From assembly GCF_014650035.1 (NCBI RefSeq), contig NZ_BMUE01000011.1:186001-250000 (forward strand): a DNA stretch of 64,000 nucleotides. Direction: 5' to 3'. The position numbers and the translations under genes are program-made. This document shows positions 41,687-50,193 of the stretch, one piece after another (the first letter of the stretch is position 1; every line of letters starts with the position of its first letter). The notes beneath the pieces were generated by a model. The model was given only the letters and a program-made list of their open reading frames with translations, was not told where the DNA came from and searched no databases. This stretch comes from Streptomyces lucensis JCM 4490. Its GTDB lineage: Bacteria > Actinomycetota > Actinomycetes > Streptomycetales > Streptomycetaceae.

Positions 41687-42175
41687 GTGCAGGTGCTTCA
41701 AGTGCAGCTGGAGATCCGGCCTGATCCCGCGGAGGTGGGCCGGGCCAGGCGGTGGGCCCGCTCGCGGCTCGCCGGGTCGGGGATACAGGCCGACGAGCCG
41801 TTGGCCGAGACCCTGGTCCTCCTCGTCTCCGAGCTGGTGACCAACGCCGTGGTGCACACCGGCCGGCCCGCCGTGCTGCGGCTGCTCCTGCCGGAACCGG
41901 CCCCCGGCGCCGTGCCGTCGGCCACGGTGCGGGTGGAGGTGGCCGACACCAGCTCCCGCGCCCCGGTGCCGCGGTGTGCCGGCGACGACGCCACCGGCGG
42001 CCGCGGCCTGGCCCTCGTGGACTGCCTGGCCGACCGCTGGGGCTGGAGCCCCGACGGCGCGGGCAAGAGCATCTGGTGCGAGCTGGACCGCTGTTCACAG
42101 CCGCCGGAGAGCGCGGCGACGGCGTACGGGGGCGGACTTCCCGCGCACCAGGGCCTCGCCTTCGAAACGGTGTAG
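41687..42175 (+). CDS. GHKL ATPase, RsbW-like anti-sigma regulatory factor
   Basis: 162 residues. The N-box is SELVTNAVVHT and the G-box GGRGLALVDCLADRWGW, giving the HATPase_c fold of serine kinases that phosphorylate STAS antagonists or sequester sigma factors. It lacks a membrane segment. GTG 41687 is used; the Shine-Dalgarno is weak and a second GTG lies two codons on. Possibly paired with the STAS protein encoded at 40131. Confidence 0.87.
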   Translation: MQVLQVQLEIRPDPAEVGRARRWARSRLAGSGIQADEPLAETLVLLVSELVTNAVVHTGRPAVLRLLLPEPAPGAVPSATVRVEVADTSSRAPVPRCAGDDATGGRGLALVDCLADRWGWSPDGAGKSIWCELDRCSQPPESAATAYGGGLPAHQGLAFETV

Positions 42176-42592
42176 GTGCCGGTGCGCGGATGCGCCGGGG
42201 GTGCACCCGTGCGCGGGGCGGCCCGAACAGGCCGTTCGTGACGAACCGCCGTTCCGGCGTTGACGGCCCCGGTCCGGTTGATCACGCTGGTGTGCGTCGA
42301 TTCGCCGCGAGGGGACGGCGAGGGCCCGGTCGACGGCGTCCTCGCCGAGTGCGGGTCGTACCGGCCGGCGGCGCGTGCGCGCGACGGTGGGGGAGACGCG
42401 CCACCGGCCGGCCCGTTCGGGCGGACATCGGTTCCGCGCACCGCCCGACGGCGCCGCCCGCCTCCCCGCCGCGCCTCCCGATGCCTGCCGCCCGCCTCCC
42501 CGCCGCACCGCCTCCGCCCCTTCCACAGCCTGTGGACAACCGCGGCCCTGTCGCGCACGGGACGGCCCGGGAGGCGATGGCCCGGGCGGCGC
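42176..42592. other. 417-bp gap between convergent genes
   Basis: No gene or clear structured RNA was found. It is very GC-rich and holds only short imperfect dyads. Both adjoining genes end here. Confidence 0.5.
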
Positions 42593-43588
42593 TCAGGCTC
42601 CGGCGCCCGTCCGGAAGGTCCGCCGGTACGCCGTGGGCGTCACCCCGAGCGCCTGCTGCAGGTGCTGCCGCATCGACTGGGCGGTGCCGAACCCCGCGTC
42701 CCGGGCCACCTGGTCCATGGACAGGCCGGTGTCCTCCAGCAGGTGCCGGGCGCGTTCCACGCGCTGCTGGGTGAGCCACTGGCCGGGGCTGACGCCGACC
42801 TCCTCGCGGAAGCGGCGGGTGAAGGTGCGCACCGACATGGCCTCCTGCTCGGCCATGTCCCGCAGCTGGATCGGTTCGTGCAGCCGGCCCAGGGCCCAGG
42901 CGCGGGCCGCCGTGGTCGTGGACAGCTGGGGGTCGGGTACGGGCCGCTCGACGTACTGGGCCTGGCCGCCGTCGCGGTGGGGCGGCACGACCGTGCGCCG
43001 GGCCACGTCGTTGGCGACCGCGGTGCCGAAGTCGCTCCTGACCATGTGCAGGCACAGGTCGATGCCGGCGGCCACCCCGGCCGAGGTCAGCACGTCCCCG
43101 TCGTCGATGAACAGCACGTCCGCGTCCACCCTGACCTTCGGGAACATCCGCTGGAAGCGTTCGGCGTCCGCCCAGTGCGTCGTCGCCGGGCGGCCGTCCA
43201 GCAGTCCGGCGGCGGCGAGGACGTAGACGCCGGTGCAGATGGAGGCGAGCCGGGTGCCCGGGCGGATGAGGCCCAGGGCCGCGGCCAGTTCGCCGGTGAG
43301 CCGTCCCTCCTCGAAGACGGGGCCGAGTTCGTACGACGCCGGGACGATCACCGTGTCGGCCTCGGCCAGCGCCTCCGGGCCGTGCGGCACGTGGACGGTG
43401 AAGTCGGCGTCCGTCTCGACCGGTCCGGGCGGCCGGACCGAGCAGGTCACCACCTCGTAGAGGAGTCGGCCCCGTTCGTCCTTCGGGCGTCCGAAGATGC
43501 GGTGGGGAATGCCCAGTTCGAAGGGCAGCAGGCCGTCGAGCGCCAGGACGGCGACCCGGTGCGGACGGAAACCCCCGGTGGAAGTCAT
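42593..43588 (-). CDS. GlxA-family AraC-type regulator with DJ-1/PfpI domain
   Basis: 331 residues. The N-terminal DJ-1/PfpI amidase-like domain (residues about 10-190) carries LASICTGVYVLAAAGLLDG, with the elbow cysteine in SICTG. The C-terminal AraC domain has two HTH motifs (IQLRDMAEQEAMSVRTFTRRF and LSMDQVARDAGFGTAQSMRQ). Members sense amide or glycine-like ligands. It is divergent from an MFS transporter by 71 bp, its likely target. Confidence 0.9.
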   Translation of the reverse strand: MTSTGGFRPHRVAVLALDGLLPFELGIPHRIFGRPKDERGRLLYEVVTCSVRPPGPVETDADFTVHVPHGPEALAEADTVIVPASYELGPVFEEGRLTGELAAALGLIRPGTRLASICTGVYVLAAAGLLDGRPATTHWADAERFQRMFPKVRVDADVLFIDDGDVLTSAGVAAGIDLCLHMVRSDFGTAVANDVARRTVVPPHRDGGQAQYVERPVPDPQLSTTTAARAWALGRLHEPIQLRDMAEQEAMSVRTFTRRFREEVGVSPGQWLTQQRVERARHLLEDTGLSMDQVARDAGFGTAQSMRQHLQQALGVTPTAYRRTFRTGAGA

Positions 43589-43659
43589 GGCCCGATCCTA
43601 GCGAACGATGTCCTCCGGGCCACTCGATGGGAAGAGCCGGGTGCCGGAAGCTCTATGAC

Positions 43660-44973
43660 GTGACTCAGACAAGCCCAGCCGCAGCCCCCGTCCAGGCCCC
43701 GCCCGCCCGGCGCGACCGGCGCGACCGCGTGCACCGCGCCTGGTTCGTCGCCGCCGTCACCTTCGTCACGATCATCGGCGCGGCCGCCTTCCGCTCCCTG
43801 CCCGGCCTGCTCATCGACCCCCTCCACGAGGACTTCGGCTGGTCGCGCGGCACGATCGGCGCGGCCGTCTCCCTCAACCTCGCTCTCTACGGCCTCACCG
43901 CCCCCTTCGCGGCCGCGCTGATGGACCGCTTCGGCATCCGCCGGGTGGTCGCCGTCGCGCTGACCGTGATCGCGCTCGGTTCCGGCCTGACCGTGTGGAT
44001 GACCGCGGCCTGGCAGCTGTGGCTGTGCTGGGGTCTGCTGGTCGGCCTCGGCTCCGGCTCCATGGCGCTGGCCTTCGCCGCCACCGTCACCAACCGCTGG
44101 TTCACCGAGCGGCGCGGCCTGGTCAGCGGCATCCTGACCGCGGCCTCCGCCTCCGGTCAGCTGATCTTCCTGCCGGTGCTGTCCTGGATCGTGGAGCACC
44201 ACGACTGGCGCCCCGCCGCCGTCACCGTGGCGCTGGCCGCCCTCGCCGTGGTCCCCTTCGTCTGGCTCCTGCTGCGCGACCACCCGGCCGACGTCGGCCA
44301 GAAGCCCTACGGCGCGAAGGAGTTCGTGCCCAAGCCGCCCCCGGTCACCGGCGCCGCCCGCCGCACGCTCACGGTCCTGTCCTCCGCCGTGCGCACCGGC
44401 ACCTTCTGGCTGCTGGCCGGCACCTTCGCCATCTGCGGCGCCTCCACCAACGGCCTGATCCAGACCCACTTCGTGCCCGCCGAGCACGACCACCACATGC
44501 CGGTCACGACGGCGGCCTCGCTGCTCGCGGTCATCGGCGTGTTCGACGTGGTCGGCACGATCGCCTCCGGCTGGTTCACCGACCGCTTCGAACCGCGCCG
44601 CCTGCTCGCGGTGTACTACGCCCTGCGCGGCCTGTCCCTGCTGTTCCTGCCGATGCTGCTCGGCCCGTCCGTCCACCCGCCGATGCTGTTCTTCATCGTC
44701 TTCTACGGCCTCGACTGGGTGGCGACCGTCCCGCCGACCCTGGCCCTGTGCCGCGAGCAGTACGGCGAGGACAGCGCGATCGTCTTCGGCTGGGTGCTCG
44801 CCTCCCACCAGGTCGGCGCGGCACTCGTCGCCTACCTCGGCGGACTGGCCCGCGACGTCTTCGGCTCCTACGACCTGGTCTGGTACGCCGCCGGGACCCT
44901 GTGCGCGGCCGCGGCCCTGATGTCCCTGGTGATCCGCCGTACCCCGGCGACTCCGCTGCCCGCCGTGTCCTGA
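43660..44973 (+). CDS. major facilitator superfamily transporter
   Basis: 437 residues, twelve hydrophobic segments. MFS signatures are in FGWSRGTIGAAVSLN and DRFGIRRVVAVAL (loop 2-3) and the repeat in TDRFEPRRLLAVYY. It resembles the monocarboxylate/OFA-like branch. GTG 43660 is placed nine bases after GGAAG; ATG 43627 is an upstream in-frame codon. Probably regulated by the divergent GlxA-type protein. Substrate unknown. Confidence 0.88.
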   Translation: MTQTSPAAAPVQAPPARRDRRDRVHRAWFVAAVTFVTIIGAAAFRSLPGLLIDPLHEDFGWSRGTIGAAVSLNLALYGLTAPFAAALMDRFGIRRVVAVALTVIALGSGLTVWMTAAWQLWLCWGLLVGLGSGSMALAFAATVTNRWFTERRGLVSGILTAASASGQLIFLPVLSWIVEHHDWRPAAVTVALAALAVVPFVWLLLRDHPADVGQKPYGAKEFVPKPPPVTGAARRTLTVLSSAVRTGTFWLLAGTFAICGASTNGLIQTHFVPAEHDHHMPVTTAASLLAVIGVFDVVGTIASGWFTDRFEPRRLLAVYYALRGLSLLFLPMLLGPSVHPPMLFFIVFYGLDWVATVPPTLALCREQYGEDSAIVFGWVLASHQVGAALVAYLGGLARDVFGSYDLVWYAAGTLCAAAALMSLVIRRTPATPLPAVS

Positions 44974-45007
44974 CCCCGGCGAGGCGGGCCGGCGACGTCG
45001 CGGCGGG

Positions 45008-46186
45008 CTACCTCAGCCGCTTCGCCACCGCCTTGGCGATCCTCCCGGCGTCCAGCGCCATCTCGCGGAACATCCCGCTGATGGGGTTGGTGAAACCGGT
45101 GAAGTACAGGCCGGGAGCCTCGGCGGGGGTGCGGCCGGCCCGGGTGACCGGGCGGCCGCGGTCGTCCAGGACGCCGAGGTGGCCGACCAGGCCCTCCAGC
45201 GCCCGGACGTAACCGGTTGCCGCGATGACCGCGTCCGGCGAGAGGCGGCTGCCGTCGGCGAGGACCACCTTCCCGTCCTCGAACGCCTCGACGGCGGCGA
45301 CGATCTCCACCTTCCCCCGGCGCACGGCGTCGATCAGGCCCACGTCCTGGACCGGGATGGCGCCCTGCTTCACCCTGCTGTAGAGCCCGGTGTCGGGCCG
45401 GGGCAGCCCGTGCGCGGAGAGGTCCGGCACGCCGACCCTGGCCTGGAGCCGGCTCAGCCGGTCCACGAGCGCCACCGGCAGCCGCCGCACCAGCACCCCC
45501 GAGTACTGCGCGGGCCAGCCGAGGGTCGAGCGGCGCACGATGTGCGGCACCGTGCGCACCGCCAGCCGCACGCGGGCGGCCCCGCCCTCCACGAGGTCCA
45601 CGGCGATCTCCGCACCGGTGTTGCCGATGCCGACGACGAGCACGTCACGTCCGGCGTACGGCCCGGCGTCGCGGTACTCGCCGGCGTGCAGGAGATCCCC
45701 GTCGTACGCCTCCCGGCCGGGCCAGTCGGGGATGCGCGGGGTGTGGTTGAAGCCGGTGGCGACGACCACGGCGCTGCCGGTCAGCTCCCGCCCGCCGGAG
45801 GCGTGCAGCAGCCAGCCCGTGCCGTCCGGGGTCCGCTCGACGCGGTGCACCTCCACACCGGTGACGATCTCCAGCTCGTGGTGCTCGGCGTACTTCTCCA
45901 GGTACCGGACCACGTCGTCCCGGGCCACCCAGCGCCCGAACCTCCGGGGTATGGCCAGGCCCGGCAACGCCGACAGCCGACGGGTGGTGTGCAGACGCAG
46001 CCGGTCGTAGTGCCCGCGCCAGGAGGCGCCCACCCGGTCGGCCTTCTCCAGTATCACGGCCCGTATGCCCCGCGCCCGCAGCGCGTACGCGGCGGCCAGG
46101 CCCCCCGGACCTGCGCCTATGACGTAGACCGGGCGGTCGGCGGGGGTCGCGGAGAGGGGCGCGGGCGCGGGACGGGAGGTGGCCAT
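45008..46186 (-). CDS. FAD/NAD(P)-binding flavoprotein monooxygenase
   Basis: 392 residues. Two Rossmann motifs: VIGAGPGGLAAAYALRARG near residue 22 (FAD) and VLVVGIGNTGAEIAVDL near 180 (NADPH). A YUC/FMO-type block is also seen (ATGFNHTPRIPDWPG). Class B flavoprotein monooxygenases use NADPH and O2 to oxygenate small molecules. The FMO fingerprint FxGxxxHxxxF is not clear, so an oxidoreductase role is possible. ATG 46186 is chosen; the ribosome site is poor and GTG 46204 is in frame. Confidence 0.83.
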   Translation of the reverse strand: MATSRPAPAPLSATPADRPVYVIGAGPGGLAAAYALRARGIRAVILEKADRVGASWRGHYDRLRLHTTRRLSALPGLAIPRRFGRWVARDDVVRYLEKYAEHHELEIVTGVEVHRVERTPDGTGWLLHASGGRELTGSAVVVATGFNHTPRIPDWPGREAYDGDLLHAGEYRDAGPYAGRDVLVVGIGNTGAEIAVDLVEGGAARVRLAVRTVPHIVRRSTLGWPAQYSGVLVRRLPVALVDRLSRLQARVGVPDLSAHGLPRPDTGLYSRVKQGAIPVQDVGLIDAVRRGKVEIVAAVEAFEDGKVVLADGSRLSPDAVIAATGYVRALEGLVGHLGVLDDRGRPVTRAGRTPAEAPGLYFTGFTNPISGMFREMALDAGRIAKAVAKRLR

Positions 46187-46374
46187 GAGCGGGAGCGTAA
46201 TCACACACCCGGTTGATGGGTCTCGGTCAAGACCGGAATTGGTTGCGGATTGATCACGTGTGTGGAGAAGCCGGCGCCGCTCGTGACGCATCCCACACGG
46301 ATGAGGAGGAGCGCCGTGCGAGCGCCGTGCCGCCGGTGCCGGCCGGGCCACCGCTCCCGCTACGGCCGGCGCCG

Positions 46375-46478
46375 TCACGGCGCACGTACGGCGGACTCCC
46401 GCGGCCCCCCGGACCCCGCCCCTCACGGCGCACGTACGGCGGACTCCCGCGGCCCGCCCCGGCCCCCGCCCCTCACGG
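46375..46478. repeat. 48-bp tandem repeat derived from the PNPOx-like gene end
   Basis: Near-identical copies start at 46375 and 46423; a partial third (CTCACGGCC) starts at 46472, where it contains the stop codon of the PNPOx-like gene. The units thus look like duplications of the gene 3' end. Confidence 0.75.
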
Positions 46479-47141
46479 CCACAGCAGCCCCTTGCTCCAG
46501 CCGAACTCCGTGCGCCGGTACTCCAGCCGTACGTGGCGCCGCTCGGGGTCGCCCTGGAAGAACTCCACCGCCTCCGGCCGCAACCGGTACAGCGTCCAGG
46601 TACCGGAGGGCTCGGCCGGGTTCTCCCGCGCCCGCCGCCAGGCCGCCTCCGACGCCTGCCGCAGCTCCTCCAGCGAGGACAGCTCCGCGCTCTGCCGCCC
46701 CGTCAGCGCGGCCGCCAGCGCGCCCGTCGAGCGTGCGTGCAGGTCCGCCAGGCTCTCGTGCGACGGCGCCGACGCCACCGTGCCGCGCACCCGGATCTGG
46801 CGGCCCAGCGCCGGCCAGTAGAAGGCCAGGGCCGCGTACGGACGGGCGCTCAGCGCCCGGCCCTTGCGGCTCGTGGCGTGGCTGCCGAAGGACCAGCCGT
46901 CGGCGTCCGCACCGTGCAGCATCACGATCCGTACGTCCGGGCGTCCCTCCTCGTCCACCGTCGCCAGCGACATCGTGTGCGGCTCCGGCTGCCCGGCGTC
47001 CACCGCGTCCGCGAACCAGCTCGTGAACAGGGACAGCGGTGTAGGGGGAGCGGTGTCCGGGTCGAAGGGGCGCAGCTCCGTCACCCCGGGCGCCCAGACC
47101 CGCAGGGACCGCAGCATGTCGTGGAGATCCTTGTGTGCCAT
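46473..47141 (-). CDS. PNPOx-like flavin-binding oxidase
   Basis: 222 residues. Split-barrel FMN-binding fold similar to pyridoxamine phosphate oxidase (FTSWFADAVDAGQPEPH, ALAFYWPALGRQIRVRG, EFFQGDPERRHVR). It lacks the full PdxH substrate set, for example the N-terminal MRKQY block and the terminal RLxP motif, so it is probably a paralogue with another flavin or F420-related role rather than the main PdxH (20100-20786). ATG 47141. Confidence 0.82.
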   Translation of the reverse strand: MAHKDLHDMLRSLRVWAPGVTELRPFDPDTAPPTPLSLFTSWFADAVDAGQPEPHTMSLATVDEEGRPDVRIVMLHGADADGWSFGSHATSRKGRALSARPYAALAFYWPALGRQIRVRGTVASAPSHESLADLHARSTGALAAALTGRQSAELSSLEELRQASEAAWRRARENPAEPSGTWTLYRLRPEAVEFFQGDPERRHVRLEYRRTEFGWSKGLLWP

Positions 47142-47255
47142 GGGCCGAGTATCGCTCGACGGGCGGCCCGCACCGCCGGGAACGCCCGTCGCTCCCGGAC
47201 CGTCGCTCCCGGCCCGGAGTCACCGCCACGCGCGAGCGCGGCCGGCCTCCGGCGC

Positions 47256-47873
47256 CTATAGCGTCGCCAGGCGCTCCACCAGCAGGAACGCGCCGATTCC
47301 CAGCATCGCCGCGCCCGAGGTGCGGGTGACCGCACGGGCCGCGGCCGGGCGGGCCGCGAGCAGGGCGCGGGCGAGGACGCCGACCGTGAGGTAGACGGCC
47401 GCGCAGCACGCCATGTGCAACATGCCGAGGGCCGCCGTCTGGGCCGGCACGGGCAGATGGGCGCCCCGCAGGGTGAGGAACTGGGGGAGGACCGAGAGGT
47501 AGAGCAGCAGGCCCTTGGGATTCAGTCCGCTGATCGTCGCCCCGCGCAGAAAGAGCCGCCCGGCGGGCGGGGACGTCCGTGCCGCTGCGGGCACCGCCGG
47601 ACGGCGCAGTACCGACCAGCCCAGCCACAGCAGGTACCCGGCGCCCGCCACCGTCAGCGCCGTGAGCAACCGGGGCGAGCCCGCCACCAGCACCGCCAGG
47701 CCGGCGGTCGCCAGTGCCGTGTGCAGGGCGTATCCGCAGACCAGGCCCGCCACCGCACGCGTCACCGAGGCGCCTCGCAGGGCGGCCGCGATCACGTACG
47801 CCCAGTCCGCGCCCGGTACGCACACCAGCAGCAGATCCACGGCGAGGAAGGAGAAGAGCAGTCCCGAGTCCAT
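47256..47873 (-). CDS. LysE-family amino acid exporter
   Basis: 205 residues with five or six hydrophobic segments, the usual LysE/RhtB size. SGLNPKGLLLYLSVLPQFL is the conserved loop (NPK motif). It exports basic or small amino acids. It is divergent from an Lrp-family gene 82 bp away, the common arrangement for amino-acid-inducible export. ATG 47873. Confidence 0.9.
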   Translation of the reverse strand: MDSGLLFSFLAVDLLLVCVPGADWAYVIAAALRGASVTRAVAGLVCGYALHTALATAGLAVLVAGSPRLLTALTVAGAGYLLWLGWSVLRRPAVPAAARTSPPAGRLFLRGATISGLNPKGLLLYLSVLPQFLTLRGAHLPVPAQTAALGMLHMACCAAVYLTVGVLARALLAARPAAARAVTRTSGAAMLGIGAFLLVERLATL

Positions 47874-47955
47874 GCTGGTGACATTAGGCGCGAATTGGCC
47901 GAAGGTGTTCCCGGAATTTGCCCCTCGACCCCCTACCTGAGCAAAGATCTGCCCC

Positions 47956-48408
47956 ATGGACGACGTAGACAGAAAAATCCTTGCCGAGCTGCAGCAGGAC
48001 GGGCGGCTGACCGTGACCGAGCTGGCCGCGCGGGTGCGTCTCAGTGTCTCCCCCTGCCACCGGCGGCTGCGCGAGCTGGAGCGCTCCGGAGCCATCACGG
48101 GATACCGGGCGGTGGTGGACGCGGCGGCGCTCGGGCTGACCTTCGAGGCGCTGGTCTTCGTGTCCATGCGGCAGGAGGACCGGGAGACGGTCGCCGAGTT
48201 CGAGCGCGCGGTCAGCGAGCTGGACCACGTACTGGACGCCCAGCGGCTGTTCGGCGAGCCGGACTACCTGCTGCGGATCGCCACCGCCGACCTCGCCGCC
48301 TTCCAGCGGCTGTACGACGAACGGCTCGCCACCCTGCCGGGGGTGCAGCGGCTGACCTCGACGCTGGTGATGAAGCACGTGGTGCGGGACCGGCCGCTGC
48401 CGGCGTGA
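47956..48408 (+). CDS. Lrp/AsnC-family transcriptional regulator
   Basis: 150 residues. N-terminal HTH (MDDVDRKILAELQQDGR, RVRLSVSPCHRRLRELE) and C-terminal RAM ligand-binding domain (FEALVFVSMRQEDRET). An amino acid probably controls its activity on the divergent LysE gene. The short intergenic region contains AT-rich, partly symmetric sequence (GAATT around 47889-47917) that may be its site. Confidence 0.92.
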   Translation: MDDVDRKILAELQQDGRLTVTELAARVRLSVSPCHRRLRELERSGAITGYRAVVDAAALGLTFEALVFVSMRQEDRETVAEFERAVSELDHVLDAQRLFGEPDYLLRIATADLAAFQRLYDERLATLPGVQRLTSTLVMKHVVRDRPLPA

Positions 48409-48500
48409 GCCCCGCACAGCACGACGGGCGATGGCCACCCCAGGTGAACCGCCGCCCGCCAGACAGGACTTGTGCAAAAGGTGACGGGAAACCCCGGGAG

Positions 48501-49148
48501 TTACTTCGCGGGCTTCTTGCCCGTCACGCCCAGGTGGACCAACAGTGCCAGATTCGGCTTGAGTTCGGCCTGCTTCACGCCCCAGGACGAGAAGCCCTTC
48601 TGGTGCGCCGCCACCGCCGCGAGCATCGCCACCAGCGAGCCGGCCAGCGCCGCCGGGTTCACGTCCTTGTCGACCCTGCCCTTGGCCTGCAGCTCCGAGA
48701 TCGAGTCCGCCAGGGAGTTGTTGACCGTGTTCAGGATCTTCATACGGATCTTGTAGAACCGTTTGTCCCCCTCGGCCGCGCCGAGGTCGACCACACGCAG
48801 GATGGCCTCGTTCCTCCGCCAGAACTCCAGGAAGCCGTCGACGAGTTCCTGCGCGGTCTGCCACCCGGCCTTGCCGGCCCAGGTGCGTCCCTCCAGCAGC
48901 TCGGTCAACCCGGCACTCTCGGCCGCCATTTCCTCGGCGATCTCCAGGACGGCGCCTTCGACGTCCGGGAAGTACTGGTAGAAGGTCGCGGGCGAAGTGC
49001 CGGCCTTCCGTGCGACATCGATGACCTTGACGTCCCGGTAGGGGGAGGAGCTGAGCATCTCGCCGAGGCAGTCGAGCAGCTTCTGCCGCGTCGCCTGCCC
49101 GCGCCGGCCGGCCACGCGGCCGTCGACGGTACGCACTTGTCCTGTCAT
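48501..49148 (-). CDS. TetR-family transcriptional regulator
   Basis: 215 residues. The N-terminal HTH lies near residues 20-65 (RQKLLDCLGEMLSSSPYRDVK, KAGTSPATFYQYFPDVEGAV). The C-terminal domain is helical and ends in a Lys-rich tail. It lies head to head with the VOC gene and near afsK, so the nearby antibiotic-control genes are possible targets, but this is only position. ATG 49148. Confidence 0.9.
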   Translation of the reverse strand: MTGQVRTVDGRVAGRRGQATRQKLLDCLGEMLSSSPYRDVKVIDVARKAGTSPATFYQYFPDVEGAVLEIAEEMAAESAGLTELLEGRTWAGKAGWQTAQELVDGFLEFWRRNEAILRVVDLGAAEGDKRFYKIRMKILNTVNNSLADSISELQAKGRVDKDVNPAALAGSLVAMLAAVAAHQKGFSSWGVKQAELKPNLALLVHLGVTGKKPAK

Positions 49149-49270
49149 GCCGTCAGCTTACCGACGGGTGATCGGAGCGCGATTCGGCCGACTGCAAATG
49201 GGGTGCGCGGGCCCGTCCGGGGAGGATTGGCTGGTCTGCGGGGTGCGCCCGGCCCGGTTACTTTGGCGAC

Positions 49271-50005
49271 ATGGCCGAAAACAGGGCATCCGCGCATGAA
49301 GCGGCGTACCGGGAGGGCGTCCCCTGCTGGGTGGACGCCCAGCTCCCCGACGTCGAGGCCGGCAAGCGGTTCTACGGTGAGCTCTTCGGGTGGTCCTTCG
49401 AGGAGGCGTACGGCTCCTCGGTGTGGGCCCGGCTGGACGGCGGCCTCGTCGCCTCGCTGGCCCCCAAGACGGACGGCCGTATGCCCACCGTGTGGACGGT
49501 CTCCTTCGCGACCTCGGACGCCGTGGCCCTCGCCCGGCGGATCACGGCGGCCGGCGGGCAGGTGGTCATGGCCCCGTTCCCGGTGGGTGACCTCGGCATC
49601 GCCGCCCTGGCCACCGACCCGGGCGGCGCGGTGTTCGGCCTGTGGCAGGCGGGCACGCACACCGGATTCGGGCGGCGGCACGAGCCGGGCACCTTCGTGT
49701 GGGCCGAGCTGTACACCCGGGACACCTCGGCCGCCAACGCCTTCTACGGCGGTCTCTTCCACGACGCCCTGTTCGGCACCGACGCCGAGCCCGACTTCGG
49801 CCGCGCGGACGTCACCGACGTCTTCCCGGCCGAGATGCCCCCGCACTTCGTCACCCACTTCCGGGTCACGGACCTGGACGACGCCCTCGGGGTGGTGCGG
49901 CGGCTCGGCGGCCGGGTGCAGGCGCCGCCCTTCGAGACGTCGTACGGCCGAGTGGCCGTCGTCACCGACAATCAGGGGGCGTCGTTCGCGCTGCTGCGGC
50001 GGTGA
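49271..50005 (+). CDS. VOC (glyoxalase/dioxygenase) family protein, two-domain
   Basis: 244 residues forming two VOC halves (PCWVDAQLPDVEAGKRFYGELFGWSF and FVWAELYTRDTSAANAFYGGLF). Members bind metals and act as glyoxalases, dioxygenases or antibiotic-binding proteins. It lies directly upstream of afsK in the same direction (188 bp). An AfsK-binding inhibitor, KbpA, of similar length is known in S. coelicolor; I cannot say whether this is it. Confidence 0.85.
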   Translation: MAENRASAHEAAYREGVPCWVDAQLPDVEAGKRFYGELFGWSFEEAYGSSVWARLDGGLVASLAPKTDGRMPTVWTVSFATSDAVALARRITAAGGQVVMAPFPVGDLGIAALATDPGGAVFGLWQAGTHTGFGRRHEPGTFVWAELYTRDTSAANAFYGGLFHDALFGTDAEPDFGRADVTDVFPAEMPPHFVTHFRVTDLDDALGVVRRLGGRVQAPPFETSYGRVAVVTDNQGASFALLRR

Positions 50006-50193
50006 GGCGGTGGCACGGCGATGAAATGACCGTATTGGGCACGAGAAACACCGATTCGTCAACGGTTCGCAACCGGCCGCCCGGCCAGGGAGAATCGGGG
50101 TGCGTGCCGCCATGGCGGTGCGGTGGTGAGACGCTGCACTTCGGCCGCGTACATATGTGGGTGGCGCGGCTTGTACGGGGAGGTGGCAGGCAA

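Noticed and set aside
43627..43659. Upstream ATG extension of the MFS transporter
   Set aside because: The extra eleven residues lack family resemblance, and GTG 43660 has the better ribosome site.
46473..47141. Second true PdxH
   Set aside because: The PdxH-specific N-terminal and C-terminal blocks are missing; kept as PNPOx-like only.
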